Source of the DNA: Liquidambar formosana
Taxonomy: Eukaryota; Streptophyta; Magnoliopsida; Saxifragales; Altingiaceae
Reading direction: 5' to 3'
Length of the DNA: 64,000 bases
NCBI GenBank assembly: GCA_039720395.1
Contig: CM077822.1
Location: forward strand, 24,015,267-24,079,266
A model generated the notes under the pieces. It searched no databases and was not told where the DNA came from. It saw only the letters and a program-made list of their open reading frames with translations. The position numbers were made by a program, and so were the translations under genes. This document shows, in pieces, positions 35,426-48,726 of the stretch (the first letter of the stretch is position 1; each line of letters begins with the position of its first letter).

Positions 35426-35441
35426 CTATGCCAGTATGCCA
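35426..35441. other. hAT excision footprint
   Basis: The sequence reads CTATGCCA then GTATGCCA, where copy 4 has a single CTATGCCA. This is a doubled 8-bp target whose first inner base is changed C to G, as left by plant hAT transposases. Copy 1 holds an element at the same position (29465-29760). Confidence 0.85.
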
Positions 35442-38400
35442 CATTTAGATTTGAATTCCAATTGAGGCAATTATTTTCATTTTGCTATATTACTTAATAA
35501 TAAAATGATTGTATATGTTGTGTTTATATTTTTTGTTTTTGCTATGTACACATAGTTAACTAGCACACACACAACACAAATGAGAAAGTCCGTATATAGA
35601 ACCTATAAAGTTTACTCACATTCGATTTTTTGGAGGAGAGGTGGAACCTTATTTCTATTTTGCTACTCAATAATGAAATAGTTGTATCTATTGTGTTTAT
35701 TACGTTATATCAATAACAGTGCTGATTATCCCTAAATTATATTTCTAAAATCAACATTTCAAACAAAATGGCAGCTTGGTATTGAATCTATATTTGAATT
35801 TGTGAAAATAATTCGACACAATTAGCTTTTCCAAAAACAAAATAAAGTAAGTAGCTTTGGGGAGTTTATGAAAAGTTTGGGAGTTCAATTACTTCACGTA
35901 ATAAAACAAAAGATATTAAAAATGGATGTTCAATATTAATTGTTTGGTGGTGGTAGGGAGTCATTCTTTGCTATGGCCTTACCAATGAAATAGTTTTTTT
36001 ATTTTTATTTTAATTTTTTATAGCTAACTTTATCAATGAAATGGTCTCTAAATCCCCATGTTTGAGGCTGGTTAGTGTATTTAAACTAATTACTGTATTT
36101 AGAAAGCGTAGGTTATAATTAATTAATTTATTTATTCTCTTTTACTGATAAGATGGGGGTGGGAGAGTCACAGATGATAGCACCACACCTCAATCAGCCA
36201 AAAAGGTGACATGAACCAAGGAAAACAAAAGCAAAAAGGGTGTTCTCACCAAAACCCAAAAAAAAAAAAAAAAAAAAGGAAAAAAGGTGACGACATGTCA
36301 ACACTTATAAGATGTGAAAGTTCGACAAACTAACCCTCTATTTGGTTCATGAATTCTACCAAGGATAAAAAAAGGGAGAAAAAAAAAAATGAGGATGAAA
36401 GAAAATGAGAGGAAAAGATAAAATCCTATTAAGCCAAAATTATTCCAATTATTCATTTTCTTCCAATTTTCCATTGCAACCAAATAAATAAAAATAGAAT
36501 TCCTTATATGTTATTTTTTTTTCCTTGATAAAATCCACAAAGCAAATAAAGCCTAAATGAAAATGGACTTTCTTAAGTCTATATATGCATGGTTCCCAAT
36601 TCCCGCACATCACTGCTCCCACATCCATTAAACATTCACATAAGGGGGTCATTTCATTATCTGATCCTTAACATTTAAATTTAAACATTTACATTAGTTC
36701 ATGTCATTTTCTAATCCTTAAACTTTGATATCACATTACGTTTCTAATCCAATAATCTAAACTTTTAGGTGAAGGAATCAAAGTGTCAAACATGTGTATA
36801 AAAACAAGTTTTTTTTTCTTTTTTTGGGGTCCGAATTCAGAAATTCATTCATATATAAATAAAAGAATACAAAAAGAGAGTATCTCAATACATGTTAAAT
36901 TTTAGGGGCATTTAGCCACAAGTCCCATTTTCAAAACTTATATAGGATCAAGTCTCCTTTAAAAAACTATTTAAGCCTCAAGTCCATTGTTAGATGATTG
37001 GACAAAAATGCCCCCAACGCTCTAAAAACTTTCCATTCAATTTTTTTTAAAAAATAAATTCTCCATAATAACCGGAGATATTTTTCACACAAATCAGAGA
37101 TATTCTTATTCCTTTGTTTCCGAAAATCGTGTAACTGAATTAGAGGCTAATCAACGTTTCTCTGCAAGGTGATCATTCTTCAAGTTTTCTGGCACAATAA
37201 ATGGGAATTTTTCTGATGCAAAAATAGATACATGAAGTTTATGAAATGCTGCATGTTAAATTGGTTATAGTTACTTCGTAATTGTAACTGTTTAATACAT
37301 TTTTATAATTAGTTACATGCATAGGGGCTCATTTGAGGGTTCCAATGAATACATAACCTTGTTGTAATTATTTTAAGGGATGCTAAATTACCTTAAAGTT
37401 TCATATTTTGGGGATTTAGATCAATGTACAAATCTGTGGATTTGATTGATACACTATTGAGTTAATATCAATGGAAAAGCAATATAAGTCGTTTTGCCAA
37501 CCGGATTTTGATGGGGATAAACATGGGAATCCCCATGATTTCCACAAAAATCGTAGGAAAGATTCGCATAAAGAATCTTGTTAATTGTTAAATGTCAACT
37601 ACTTGCCAAAATACCATTCTGGGTGAAAGGGTAAAGATGGAATTTGTGAATCTGACTAACACAATAAGTTGCTTAAATGGTAACGTTTCCAATCATAAAT
37701 GGACTTGAGGCCATAAAAAGGATTTGGTAAGACTTGACGCTTTACAAAACATGGGAATTGGACGTATGGATGATTTTCCCTAAATTTTATATTTAACCGA
37801 TGTGAGATGTGAGACTTCACAATACTATTTCCAAGGTCCTTTTATTGTTATATAAGTATTAAACCTCCTTTCAAATACAAAATTTGAAATTTGATTCTTG
37901 TGCTACGAACATTATCAAGCTCATTAAAATTGATATGGGAAATGCTACATACACCAACCAATTGCAGTAACTAATTGCAACAACTGTTGTGGCATGCTAA
38001 GTTGGTATCTTATAATAACCAGAGAGTGCTAACGACTGTCTATTAGAAAATGCTACGTCAATTGCTGTCTTTTGTTACTGTATTTAGTTAGTACCTGTAG
38101 CACTACCCAATAGATATAGGTGAAAAACTATGTTCAACACAGCAGTGGGCGTTTCAGGTTGTGGGTTCATTTTCATTTGTGATTAAAAAAAAGGTGATAG
38201 TGAATATATGTTGCAAATAAGTCACCTAAAGAGCTTTTCTTATTTGGGTGTTGCGTGTGTTTTCTATGTATATAACAAAAAATAAAATAAAATAAAAAAT
38301 TTACCTAAAAATGTAAAGGTAAATTATATTTACTTCTCGGTAGTGTCTACTTGATGCTATTAATGGAAAGATTGAATTATCTTAAAGGCAGATAGATGTC

Positions 38401-39368
38401 CCACGAGGCCACGAATTAATGTTGTTTTGTTTTGTTTTGTTTTTTTTTTTTTTTTTTTTTGATAGAGTATGTCCCATATGTGAATGTTGTATTGACAATT
38501 TCATGAATTTGGTGCAGTAGATTCTAGGACGTAATTAATTTGAGGAGCCTAATTAAGATCACCATGGAAGAGTGTATGTGCAGTGTGCTCTCAAAAAATA
38601 AAAAATAATAGATAAAAAGGGTCCAAGAAATAGAAAAAGACAAAGGACAAAATTAATTAGTAGCCATCCAAGCCAAATCTACAGACTCGTGGATGACTGG
38701 TAAACAAAGTTCAGACGGTTGAAACCATTTTAAACAATCACACCTGTTTTTTACTTTGAAAAGTGGAAAAAAAATTTAGTTCTTTATAATACAAAATTTT
38801 AGTAGTTTCTTTTAAAAGTTGAGGATTTAAAAGTAATTATAAAAATTTTTCACACTAAAAACTTTTATCTTTTTTACTTTTTAAAAATAAAAAAATTAGA
38901 AATAAAAACTTATCCTAGGCTCTTAAAAAATAGAAGCCGCTCTTCGAACAATTGACGTTAGGATGTTCAATCAAATGACTGACCAAGAGTTGGGGATGAC
39001 CAAAGAAACGTTAAAACAGTCGTTAGCCCAGTCGTGCAGATTTCTCACTTATCTAGACGTGGGAAGGTCCTTCAAATGAATCTGTCAATTTCAAAGAAAA
39101 TTTGATTAGTGAAGTAGTCTTACTCCGTTGAGGACATACAAACCTTTCCCAAGAGAAGGTTAACCTCGAAGCTTCCATGGAGTAGTCTTATCGCCAATGG
39201 CTAGTTTGAACAAGCTTTATGAGTAACTAGCTCTTGGTTAAGCTAGAGGACTGGTCTTCTTAAAAGGAAAGAAATACCAATTAGCAAAGATGAGCCCATT
39301 ACTTGTATTTATGCTACTTTGCCCATTATTTGTATATTAATCTACCTTCTTCTTCTTCTTCTTTTTTT

Positions 39369-39415
<47 letters not shown>

Positions 39416-40979
39416 CTTTCGATGTAGGACAAATCCACACATCCCCTTGAGTCTAATCCACAACTCTCCACGAGAGTACCACTTGTTAGGAAGAGGATGG
39501 AGTCCAAAATCCAATGGAGGCCACTATTAGCACCTCAAGACTTGCTTTTCATCTCCCACTTATTTTATAATTCAAGATTTTATGAAAAATATAAAAAGAT
39601 TTTATGAAAACTGACAGCTTTGTCTACTAAAAAATATCATTTTGAATTACTTTTAAATAATCAAAAAATCCACTCTAAACAAAATATTTTGGAAAAACTT
39701 TCCTCTAGGAATAGAAAGCAAGTCTTGGGATGCCAATAGAGACCCCACATTCAATACTACAAGCCCAATATACAAGTATGGAACTCATACCTTTATAAAA
39801 GGCTTAAGCCTATTAGTAGTAAGCTAATTATTTGTATATTATGCCACTTTCTTTTTTCTATTGATCCAATGTGGGCCAAATCTACATGTGAACCTCAACA
39901 ATATCTTTCTCACCTTACAAACTTGAGGAGCATCAATAGAAGAAATTAACCTTGGAGGAGAAGTCATGATACTATAATCTTTATGGGCTTGTTTGGGAAT
40001 TTCAAAAACTGGATCAGACTTGGTCCAGTCTATAACTGTTATTTGGTTTCTAAATAAACCAACTTATAGTTGGTTTGAAAAAAACTGTGTTTATAATATG
40101 AAATCAAAACTGGTCAGACTTATCCTCAACTGACTGGGTTTTCAGGTTTGCCAAACAGCCTCTATTAATCGTAAAATAAACTTCTTTAATCTTGAAGAGA
40201 CTAAAGCTTTATAGCTTGAGTTTTCCCAGAGGAGAAACTCATTTGTAAAGGTTGAGCCCAACATGGAACGCTAGTAACTTTATCTTCTGGATGCGTTTTG
40301 ACAAGCCCTACACATTGGTCTGGCTCCATCGAAAAGTTGGATAAATTGATTTCGAGATAGGGCGTAGAAAAAGCCCTTTCAAATCCTTACCCATCACTAT
40401 GGTCCGATTATGGATATGATATTTCCTATGAAAAATTGCTTTTTGGCCTATTGGGTACTTTGGTTCGGATAGCTGGTGGGATGGTGATAATTCCCTTATT
40501 TTCTCTTTTTCCTTTTAGGTAAGTTATGATTCCTTCTTTTCTATAAATGATAAACTATGTAAATATGATATGTGGCTCCAATCGTATGAATTTTTTTATT
40601 ATTTTTATGAGTAAAAATTATTTTGGTACTATGAGCTTTTTCAAAAACCTCTATGTGATATCTAGATTATTTCTTCTCCCAATTTAATACCTAAACTTTA
40701 TTGTTGTGCCCAAATATAGTCCATACCCCAAATGCAGTCCAAATGTTGATGGAGACATCATGTGCCTAATCCATATGGGTTATGAAGTTTTATATGGGCT
40801 TAGAATTTATCTGTTCGGGCTTCCTCATTATAATAAAAAAAAAAAAATCACAGTTATTTTCACTTTTAGCAAAGGCATATAAGTCATTAGCATGTAGTGA
40901 ATTCGAAAGGCACAAACACCCTATATTATTGTAAGCTTTAGGCATTGTGTGACGGAGATCTGGCAATCTTACCATAACG

Positions 40980-41255
40980 CAGCGCACCAAAGACATGCAT
41001 ACTTTCAACTATGCGTACGTATGATCTATTAAGCGTACTATGTGTACACATATTTGGAATATGCGTACGCACTACAAGTTCTTTTCGCTGTTACTACTGA
41101 TCTGGGATCTAAATTTATTTTAGTTATTTTTAAGAGTTTTAATTATTTCGTTGTCAATTAATCATTGCTTTAAGTTTATTAGTTTCCTAATTGGTTTTGC
41201 TTGTTCTAGTAGAATTAGGATTTCCTTTTTCATAGCTTTAGTTTTCTATATAAAG
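40980..41255 (+). promoter_or_regulatory. TGCGTACGCA palindrome cluster with TATA box (copy 2)
   Basis: Motifs ATGCGTACGTA, AAGCGTAC, GTGTACACA and ATGCGTACGCA lie at 41013-41075. About 170 bp later comes CTATATAAAG at 41246-41255, then attgtagcc and a transcribed-LTR-like segment. It resembles the U3-R part of an LTR fixed in the repeat unit. The LTR borders could not be found. Confidence 0.45.
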
Positions 41256-42239
41256 GATTGTAGCCTCATGGCAAAGGGAGCTTTTGAATTTGAGATTAAT
41301 AATATCGAGAGAGAGAGTTTCTCTTCTTCCTACTTTCATGTTCTAGTGTGAGCATTGATTGTGATTGCATATTATCTAGTATTGTTCCTAAGACAATCAC
41401 CAGATTGGTGGACGTTTGTTTATTTTGATGAGCTAAATCTGGACCGTGTATTTTCCGCTACATCAGATCATTACCCCTAGGACATGTTCATCACTACTGC
41501 CATACACAATCCTTCGTAGTCCCTCTGGTGTCTGGTGATCATATGCAACGTACTAAGCTTTGCTAGCCGGCAATCACATTGCCAAAACCTTTTTCTTGAG
41601 CACTTTTAATTGGACGAACTATTAGGCCTTCATCTTTCAACCTTGCATGGCCTAGCTCATTCGTTAGCTTCGAGATGCGATTGGCCCGTGAACTCGGCCA
41701 ATGGTTGTTCTATATGGTCAGGGTCAGTCATGATGTCAGGCTACTCCGGCAGTAGCTTGAGGCCCCTCAAATTTTAATAAAAAATTAATAAGGTCCTAGC
41801 TCAGTTATTATCTTTGTAATAGGTTTAAAAAAAAAAAAACACATTTATTTTAATACCTAGATTAGTAAAGGCCTCAATCTAAATTTAAGGGTCCCAAATA
41901 GTATCTAACCCAAGTCCATAGACAATAGCTCATTGAAAATGATAGACTAAATTGGCTATAGGGTCAGGCTATTGCCATCACATAAAGTACTTTAAGACCC
42001 TACTTAGTTTACATTTTTTAAGATTTTATGAAAAATATAAAAAGTTTCTACAAAAACTAGTCATGTTGTTGACTAGAAAACATCATTATGAACAATTTTG
42101 CATAACAAAATTTTTTTCCAAAATTTGTTGTTTAAATGGAGTTTTTGGCCATTTTTCATGGACCATTTTATAAAAATGAAACAAAGATTGTAAATGGTCA
42201 AAAAGTCTACTTAAATAATGAAATGATTGTATATGTTGT

Positions 42240-42290
<51 letters not shown>

Positions 42291-42686
42291 TATGTACACA
42301 CAGTTAATTAACACACACAACACAAATGAGAAAGTTCGTACATGGAACCTCTAAAGTTAACTCACATTCGATCAACCTCCAAAAAGATCTATTTCTTGAA
42401 GGAGAGGTGGAACCTTATTTCTATTTTGCTACTCAATAATGAAATAGTTGTATCTATTGTGTTATAAATAATAGTGTGATTATCCCAAAATTATATTTCT
42501 AAATTCAACATTTCAAACAAAATGGTAGCTTGGTATTGAATCTATATTTGAATTTGTGAAAATAATTTGACACAATTAGCTTTTCCAAAAACAAAATAAA
42601 GTAAGTAGCTTTGGGGAGTTTATGAAAAGTTTGGGCATAAAAGGTTAAATGGTTGTTAAATGTTTGGTGGTGGTAGGGAGTCATTC

Positions 42687-44918
42687 TGTAACGACCCAAA
42701 ATTGGGGTTGTTAGTTAAGTAGTAAGAAAACGACTTTCAAAGCCAAATTTTGGTGGATGTTTAATAAAAATAATTCTTTTGAAAATATTTTTAGAAAATC
42801 TGGCATGATCCCATTTGTAAATAGGACATACCAAGTTATCGACTAGTCATAAAACCTGTAGAAAACACATTTATAAGCTTTTCCAGCCATCCACATAATA
42901 TTTCAAAAATAAAGAAATCTATGGGCTAAATCGTAGTCACATGGGTCTCATTCAGATATACATCCACTACTCAATTGATTATTACAGGCCATGAAATTAA
43001 AATTAATACATGCCTAGGCTCAAAGCCTATCTCCAATATTCTCTACATGAATGCAAGCATGCTGACGTGCTCCCAAAACCCAGGTCAACTTAGCTTTATT
43101 TTGAAAATATGACCTGCAAGAAAAACTGTGGGGATATGAGCTATACGCTCAGTAGGAAAACATTTCTCAAAATAACCCAAGGCTATAAAAACTATAATTT
43201 ATATACTTTTCAAGAGCCCTGCAAAATCCTTGATTATTTTGCAATATATATTTTTTAGTAAATAAAATCGATATATATAATGAAATAAACTGCGGAAGTT
43301 AAATCATTAAATACCAACACCCCTTTTTCTTTTTAAAGTTTTAAAGAGGGTTATTTGTTATCAGAAACATCATTTTACAAATGAATTTAACCATCATTTT
43401 ATGATATCATTTGACGGCCTTATAAGCCAATAACCATCATCCACCATATTTGGCAATCCATAACATCAGTCTTTCAAACTGATAAATCCTCCCCAGGTCA
43501 TGCGGGGCCCTCGCACGTAGAAAATAAGGGGAAACACTATAGATCCTACCTGGTCCAAAAAGTAACCCCATCATGAGGGAACACTATGATCTTACTTGGA
43601 CCAGAAAGTAACCTCATATTCGGGCACGTAGCCCAGGATTGAAGGATAGAAAGACACGGCAAGACGTCTCGTTCCTTTGGGACCACAGTAATCCTGCCTC
43701 TAGTAGCCCTCATCATCATATTCATATCATCACTACTTATTTTTTCATTTACCAATTTCATAATTCCCACATAAATCGAAAAATTATATATAAATTTTCC
43801 AAAAACCACATAATAGGTTTGTACTTTGAAAACCATATAAAATAACTCCATAAATCATGGTAATCATTTCCCAACCATTTTTCAAAATAATGGTTTCAAA
43901 TCATTTATATAAAAGTGACCCCCAATATTTGATTGAAAGCATTTAACCCAATAGGTTATCAAAATCAACCCATTTAAACCATTAAACATATAAGAGTTTC
44001 ATAAATAATAAGAATATAATGAAAGGTGTTATGTAAATCAACCCATGGTACCCAAAACATGTAAGGGTTTGAAACGTAACATACATATGACCAAATAGGG
44101 TATAATACAAAACCCTAGGTTTTCCAAAATTTATCAAAACCCATAAAATATGTCTACATGTATGATGTTTATGCAAAGCATGCCAAATACATGTATTTTT
44201 ACATGATTTAAACCCAAAACCCCCATGCATCAATGGTTTAAGATAAGAAAATGCCCCTACCTAAAAAATAGAGTGAAGAAATCCAAATCCACGACCATAT
44301 GTATGTAGATCGGGCCAAAATACGCTAGATGCTAGCTCGTCGGCGTCGGATTGAGGTTGTCGTGCTCCGGCGAGCCACCGTCGAGCCTCCGCTTCCTTCT
44401 CCTTCTCTTTCTCTTCCTCTTCCTCTCTTCTTCTCTTCCCCTTTTTCTCTCTCGAGTGAAGAATGGGTGAGAACCCTCTAGAAATTGGGTTTATAAAGGG
44501 AGTATAAGTGAGGAGTATGATGGTCTTTTTACCCCATTAAAATCTAGCCCAAAAACTGAAATTGGTGCGTTATAGTTGGCTATAATGAATTATAGTCGAC
44601 TAAAACTCCCCAAATGAACAGTATCGTAACCTTCTGCCTGACAATATAGCCGACTGTAAATCATTATAGTCAGCTAAATTGTTTAACATGCACAATAAGA
44701 GATTCTGCCTGACAATATAGCCGACTGTAAATCATTATAGTCAACTAAATTGCTTAACATGCATAAAAGGAAATTCTGCCTAACAATATAGTCGACTATA
44801 AGTCACTGTAGTAAACTATATTGCTCAACATACACAAAAAGAAGTGTTAGGCTCATGAAAACCTACCTTAGCACATCTTAACCCAAAATTCTCATAAATG
44901 AAGCCTTGGGTCCTCACA
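42687..44918 (-). repeat. 3' LTR of the LARD-like element
   Basis: This matches 46495-48726 with few differences and equal length, so the insertion is fairly young. A minus-strand TATA-like TTTATAAAC lies at about 44497-44489. Upstream of it is a cluster of TATAGTCGACTATA-type motifs (44570-44830). Confidence 0.93.
44570..44830 (-). promoter_or_regulatory. TAGTCGACTA-type palindrome cluster in the LARD LTR
   Basis: Several half and full motifs (TATAGTCGACTAAA, ATAGCCGACTGTA, TATAGTCGACTATAA) lie upstream in minus sense of the TATA-like box at about 44490. The same cluster is at 48380-48640 in the other LTR. In each LTR the unit with ttctgcctgacaatatag repeats about three times. Confidence 0.65.
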
Positions 44919-46494
44919 ATCCCCCCTCTTAAAAAGAAATTCGTTCCCGAATTTCAGACAAACTCGTTGGCAATATGGATAACTACCTCTAATGATCGAT
45001 ACTCTCAACCAACATCTACGCTATATACGCGATTAACAAATACAATAAAACTTCTATGCTAGTCATAACTAGATACGAGATAACACCTCTTAAGGTCGCT
45101 ATGGCGCATACTAAGCGGAAAATCTTAAAATCAACAAATACCATATGTATATATAACAACCGTACCATACATATCATTCAAATCACATCACAATTCAACC
45201 ACGTATACACATATATGTACATACGTATATCTATACATCTACATATCGATATTAATAGTAATATTACATCCCAATAACAGCCAAGCATATATGTTTACAT
45301 ATATGAACATATATTCCGACACATGTATACATATGTATATATACACATATACACTATACACAATGCTTACACCACATCACATCCCATCATATGGCACAAT
45401 CACAACACATCACGTATCATAACACATAGTACATCACAAGCCAAGCGTCAAACCATGCCAATCAAACAATTACTCATTCCATTACAAGGAAATTTACGAC
45501 ACATACATTCAATACATACACATCTCAATATCACAAGACATTCAATTCTTTCAAACATTACTTTCAACATGGATACGCTCACGTATTACACACGCTAGAT
45601 CCTTTACTAGCGATATAACTAATATAGGTATAATCTTCTTCGCGCTTTGTCACACCCGATTTATCTATCAGGGTCACTTACATATGTATATACACATACA
45701 TAAACAAATATTCACAGTTTTTCAAACATCATCTCACAACACATTCCATATAGATAGTACTACATCTATATCACATACTTCAACTAATCCATTATTAGGA
45801 AGTTTAACGAGCTAGTAAATCATACTTACCAGGCTCAGATACAAATGGGATTCACCCATTAACAAGCCATCAAATACAAGGCAACTTCCAAAGTGGAAAC
45901 AATCATAATTCAAATCTTATATATCATCCACACATCTATATATACATACCCGTATATACAAATTAATACAAATATACGCCTCAAGTCGCTGCTCTAAGCA
46001 TAGTCTAAGTCTAAACGACTAGCTTATTCGCATCTCCGAACACACGATCCAACACATCGTGGAACCATAAGACTATGTGTCTCAACAAGAAGGGAAATCA
46101 AACAACAAACTCGCGAAACTCGCATAAACGGGTGTAATCTAACCTTTAATCCCAAGCTCAAGGAAAAATCTAGGCTCTAAACCTTATCCAAATCAGGCTA
46201 ACTGTGCCCATATCTACAACTATGCTAAGGATTAGCAATTATTACTACCATCGATTTCATCGGGTTCTTCAATACCCCATGCATGATGCAATATGATATG
46301 CACCCAACCCAAATAAAATTTCTCGCTAGTCTGCTACGAGTACATGCATTCCTACAACTCTAATATGCAACAATATGAATATGTAGGACTCAGGCAAACA
46401 GGTATGCAATGGATATGAGTCATTTCTAAACTCATTACAATCACTATATCTTGATGTACCCATGTGGATCTACTAGCCAGCTCTGATACCACTC
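44919..46494 (-). other. internal region of the LARD-like element, no coding domain
   Basis: Between PPT and PBS the sequence is AT-rich, with many acatatgtatatac-like runs (45120-45360, 45660-45960). Open frames of 73 to 91 codons occur but contain no gag or pol motif and look like low-complexity artefacts. It may be retained as packaging or spacer sequence. Confidence 0.7.
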
Positions 46495-48726
46495 TATAAC
46501 GACCCGAAATTGGGGTTGTTAGTTAAGTAGTAAGAAAACTACTTTCAAAGCCAAATTTTGGTGGATGTTTAATAAAAATAATTCTTTTGAAAATATTTTT
46601 AGAAAATCCGGCATGGTCTCGTTTGTAAATAGGACATACCAAGTTATCGACTAGTCATAAAACCTGTAGAAAACACATTTATAAGCTTTTCTAACCATCC
46701 ACACAATATTTCAAAAATAAAGAAATCTACAGGCTAAATCGTAGTCACATGGGTCTCATTTAGATATACATCCACTACTCAATTGATTATTACAGGCCAT
46801 AAAATTAAAATTAATACATGCCTAGGCTCAAAGCCTATCTCCAATATTCTCTACATGAATGCAAGCATGCTGACGTGCTCCCAAAACCCAGGTCAACTTA
46901 GCTTTATTTTGAAAATATGACTTGCAAGAAAAACTGTGGGGGTATGAGCTATACGCTCAGTAGGAAAACATTTCTCAAAATAACCCAAGGTTTTAAAAAC
47001 CATAATTTATATACTTTTCAAGAGCTCTGCAAAATCCTTGATTAGTTTGCAATATATATTTTTCAGTAAATAAAACCGATATAGGTATAATGAAATAAAC
47101 TGCGGAAGTTAAATCATTAAATACCAACACCCCTTTTTCTTTTTAAAGTTTTAAAGAGATAAGAAATAACTCAAGTTATTCGTTATCAAAAACATCATTT
47201 TACAAATGAATTTAACCATCATTTTCTGATATCATATGACGGCCTTATAAGCCAATAACCATCATCTGCCATATCTGGTAATCCATAACATCAGTCTTTT
47301 AAACTGATAAATCCTCCCCAGGTCATGCGGGGCCCTCGCGCGTGGAAAATAAGGGGAAACACTATGGATCCTACCTGGTCCGGAAAGTAACCCCATTATG
47401 AGGAAACACTATGATCCTACTTGGACCAGAATGTAACCTCATATTTGGGCATGTAGCCCAGGACTAAAGGATAGGAAGACACAGCAAGACGTCCCGTTCC
47501 TTTGGGACCGCAGTAATCCTATCTCTAGTAGCCCTCATCATCATATTCATATCATCACCACTTATCTTTTCATTTACCAATTTCATAATTCCCACATAAA
47601 CCGGAAAATTATATATAAATTTTCCAAAAACCACATAATAGGTTTGTACTTTGAAAACCATATAAAATAACTCCATAAATCATGGTAATCATTTTCCAAC
47701 CATTTTTCAAAATAATGGTTTCAAATCATTTATATAAAATTGACCCCCAATATTTGATTGAAAGCATTTAACCCAATAGGTTATCAAAATCAACCCATTT
47801 AAACCCTTAAACATATAAGAGTTTTATAAATAACAAGAATATAATGAAAGGGGTTATGTAAATCAACCCATGGTACCTCAAATCATGTGAGGGTTTGAAA
47901 TGTAACATGCATATGACCAAATAGGGTATAGTACAAAACCCTAGATTTTCCAAAATTTATAAAAACCCATAAAATATGTCCACATGTATGATGTTTATGC
48001 AAAACATGCCAAATACATGTATTTTTACATGATTTAAACCCAAAACCCCCATGCATCAATGGTTTAAGATGAGAAAATGCCCCTACCTCAAAAATAGAGT
48101 GAAGAAATCCAAATCCACGACCATATGTATGTAGATCGGGCTAAAATACGCTAGATCCGAGCTCGCCGGCGTCGGATCGAGGCTGCTGTGCTCCAGGGAG
48201 CCACCGTCGAGCCTTCGCCTCTTTCTCTTCTTCTCTTCTTCTCTTCCCCTCTTTGTCTCTCGGGTGAAGAATGGGTGAGAACCCTCTAGAAATTGGGTTT
48301 ATAAAGGGAGTATAAGTGAGGGGTATAATGGTCTTTTTACCCCATTAAAATCTAGCCCAAAAACTGAAATTCGTGAGTTATAGTTGGCTGTAATGAATTA
48401 TAGTCGATTAAGACTCCCCAAATGAACAGTATCGTAACCTTCTGCCTGACAATATAGCCGACTGTAAATCATTATAGTCACCTAAATTGTTTAACATGCA
48501 CAATAAGAGATTCTGCTTGATAATATAGCCAACTGTAAATCATTATAGTCAACTAAATTGCTTAACATGCGTAAAAGGAAATTCTGCCTAACAATATAGT
48601 TGACTATAAGTCATTGTAGTCAACTATATTGCTTAACATACATAAAAAGAAGTGCTAGGCTCACGAAAACCTACCTTAGCACATCCTAACCCAAAATTCT
48701 CATAAATCAAGCCTTGGGTCCTCACA
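46495..48726 (-). repeat. 5' LTR of the LARD-like element
   Basis: It adjoins the PBS. In + coordinates it begins TATAACGACC where the partner has TGTAACGACC, so one terminal base has mutated (G to A). It ends TCCTCACA. It carries the second copy of the palindrome cluster at 48380-48640 and a TATA-like box near 48300. Confidence 0.93.

Larger units (their letters stand above)
33897..42207 (+). repeat. tandem segmental repeat, copy 2
   Basis: This begins attcaacaccgtatcc and follows the truncated copy 1 directly. It is the longest uninterrupted copy in the window. It extends past the point where copy 1 ends (38400) and matches copy 4 from 60780 to the window edge. It carries a MITE (34883-35206), the excision footprint at 35426, and a promoter-like segment at 41000-41260. 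No protein-coding gene is seen. Confidence 0.9.
42687..48726 (-). mobile_element. 6-kb non-autonomous LTR retrotransposon (LARD-like), TSD cattc
   Basis: Both LTRs are 2232 bp (42687-44918 and 46495-48726), with the 5-bp duplication cattc (42682-42686 and 48727-48731). On the minus strand the PBS TGGTATCAGAGCTGG (46491-46477) pairs with initiator tRNA-Met, and a purine tract ending AAGAGGGGGGAT precedes the 3' LTR. Only 1576 bp lie between the LTRs. They hold no gag, protease, integrase or RT motif. Ends TGTGAGGACC and GGGTCGTTACA with long LTRs suggest a Ty3 Del/Tekay-type relative. It must have used another element's proteins. Confidence 0.9.

Noticed and set aside
43546..43851. 101-codon open frame with a counterpart at 47464-47676 and 53050-53265
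   Set aside because: It recurs only because the LTRs are related. It has no domain and lies in the transcribed leader part of the LTR.
45056..45598. Open frames of 73 and 91 codons in the LARD interior as possible gag
   Set aside because: They translate repeated acatatgtatatac-like DNA and have no zinc knuckle or other gag motif.
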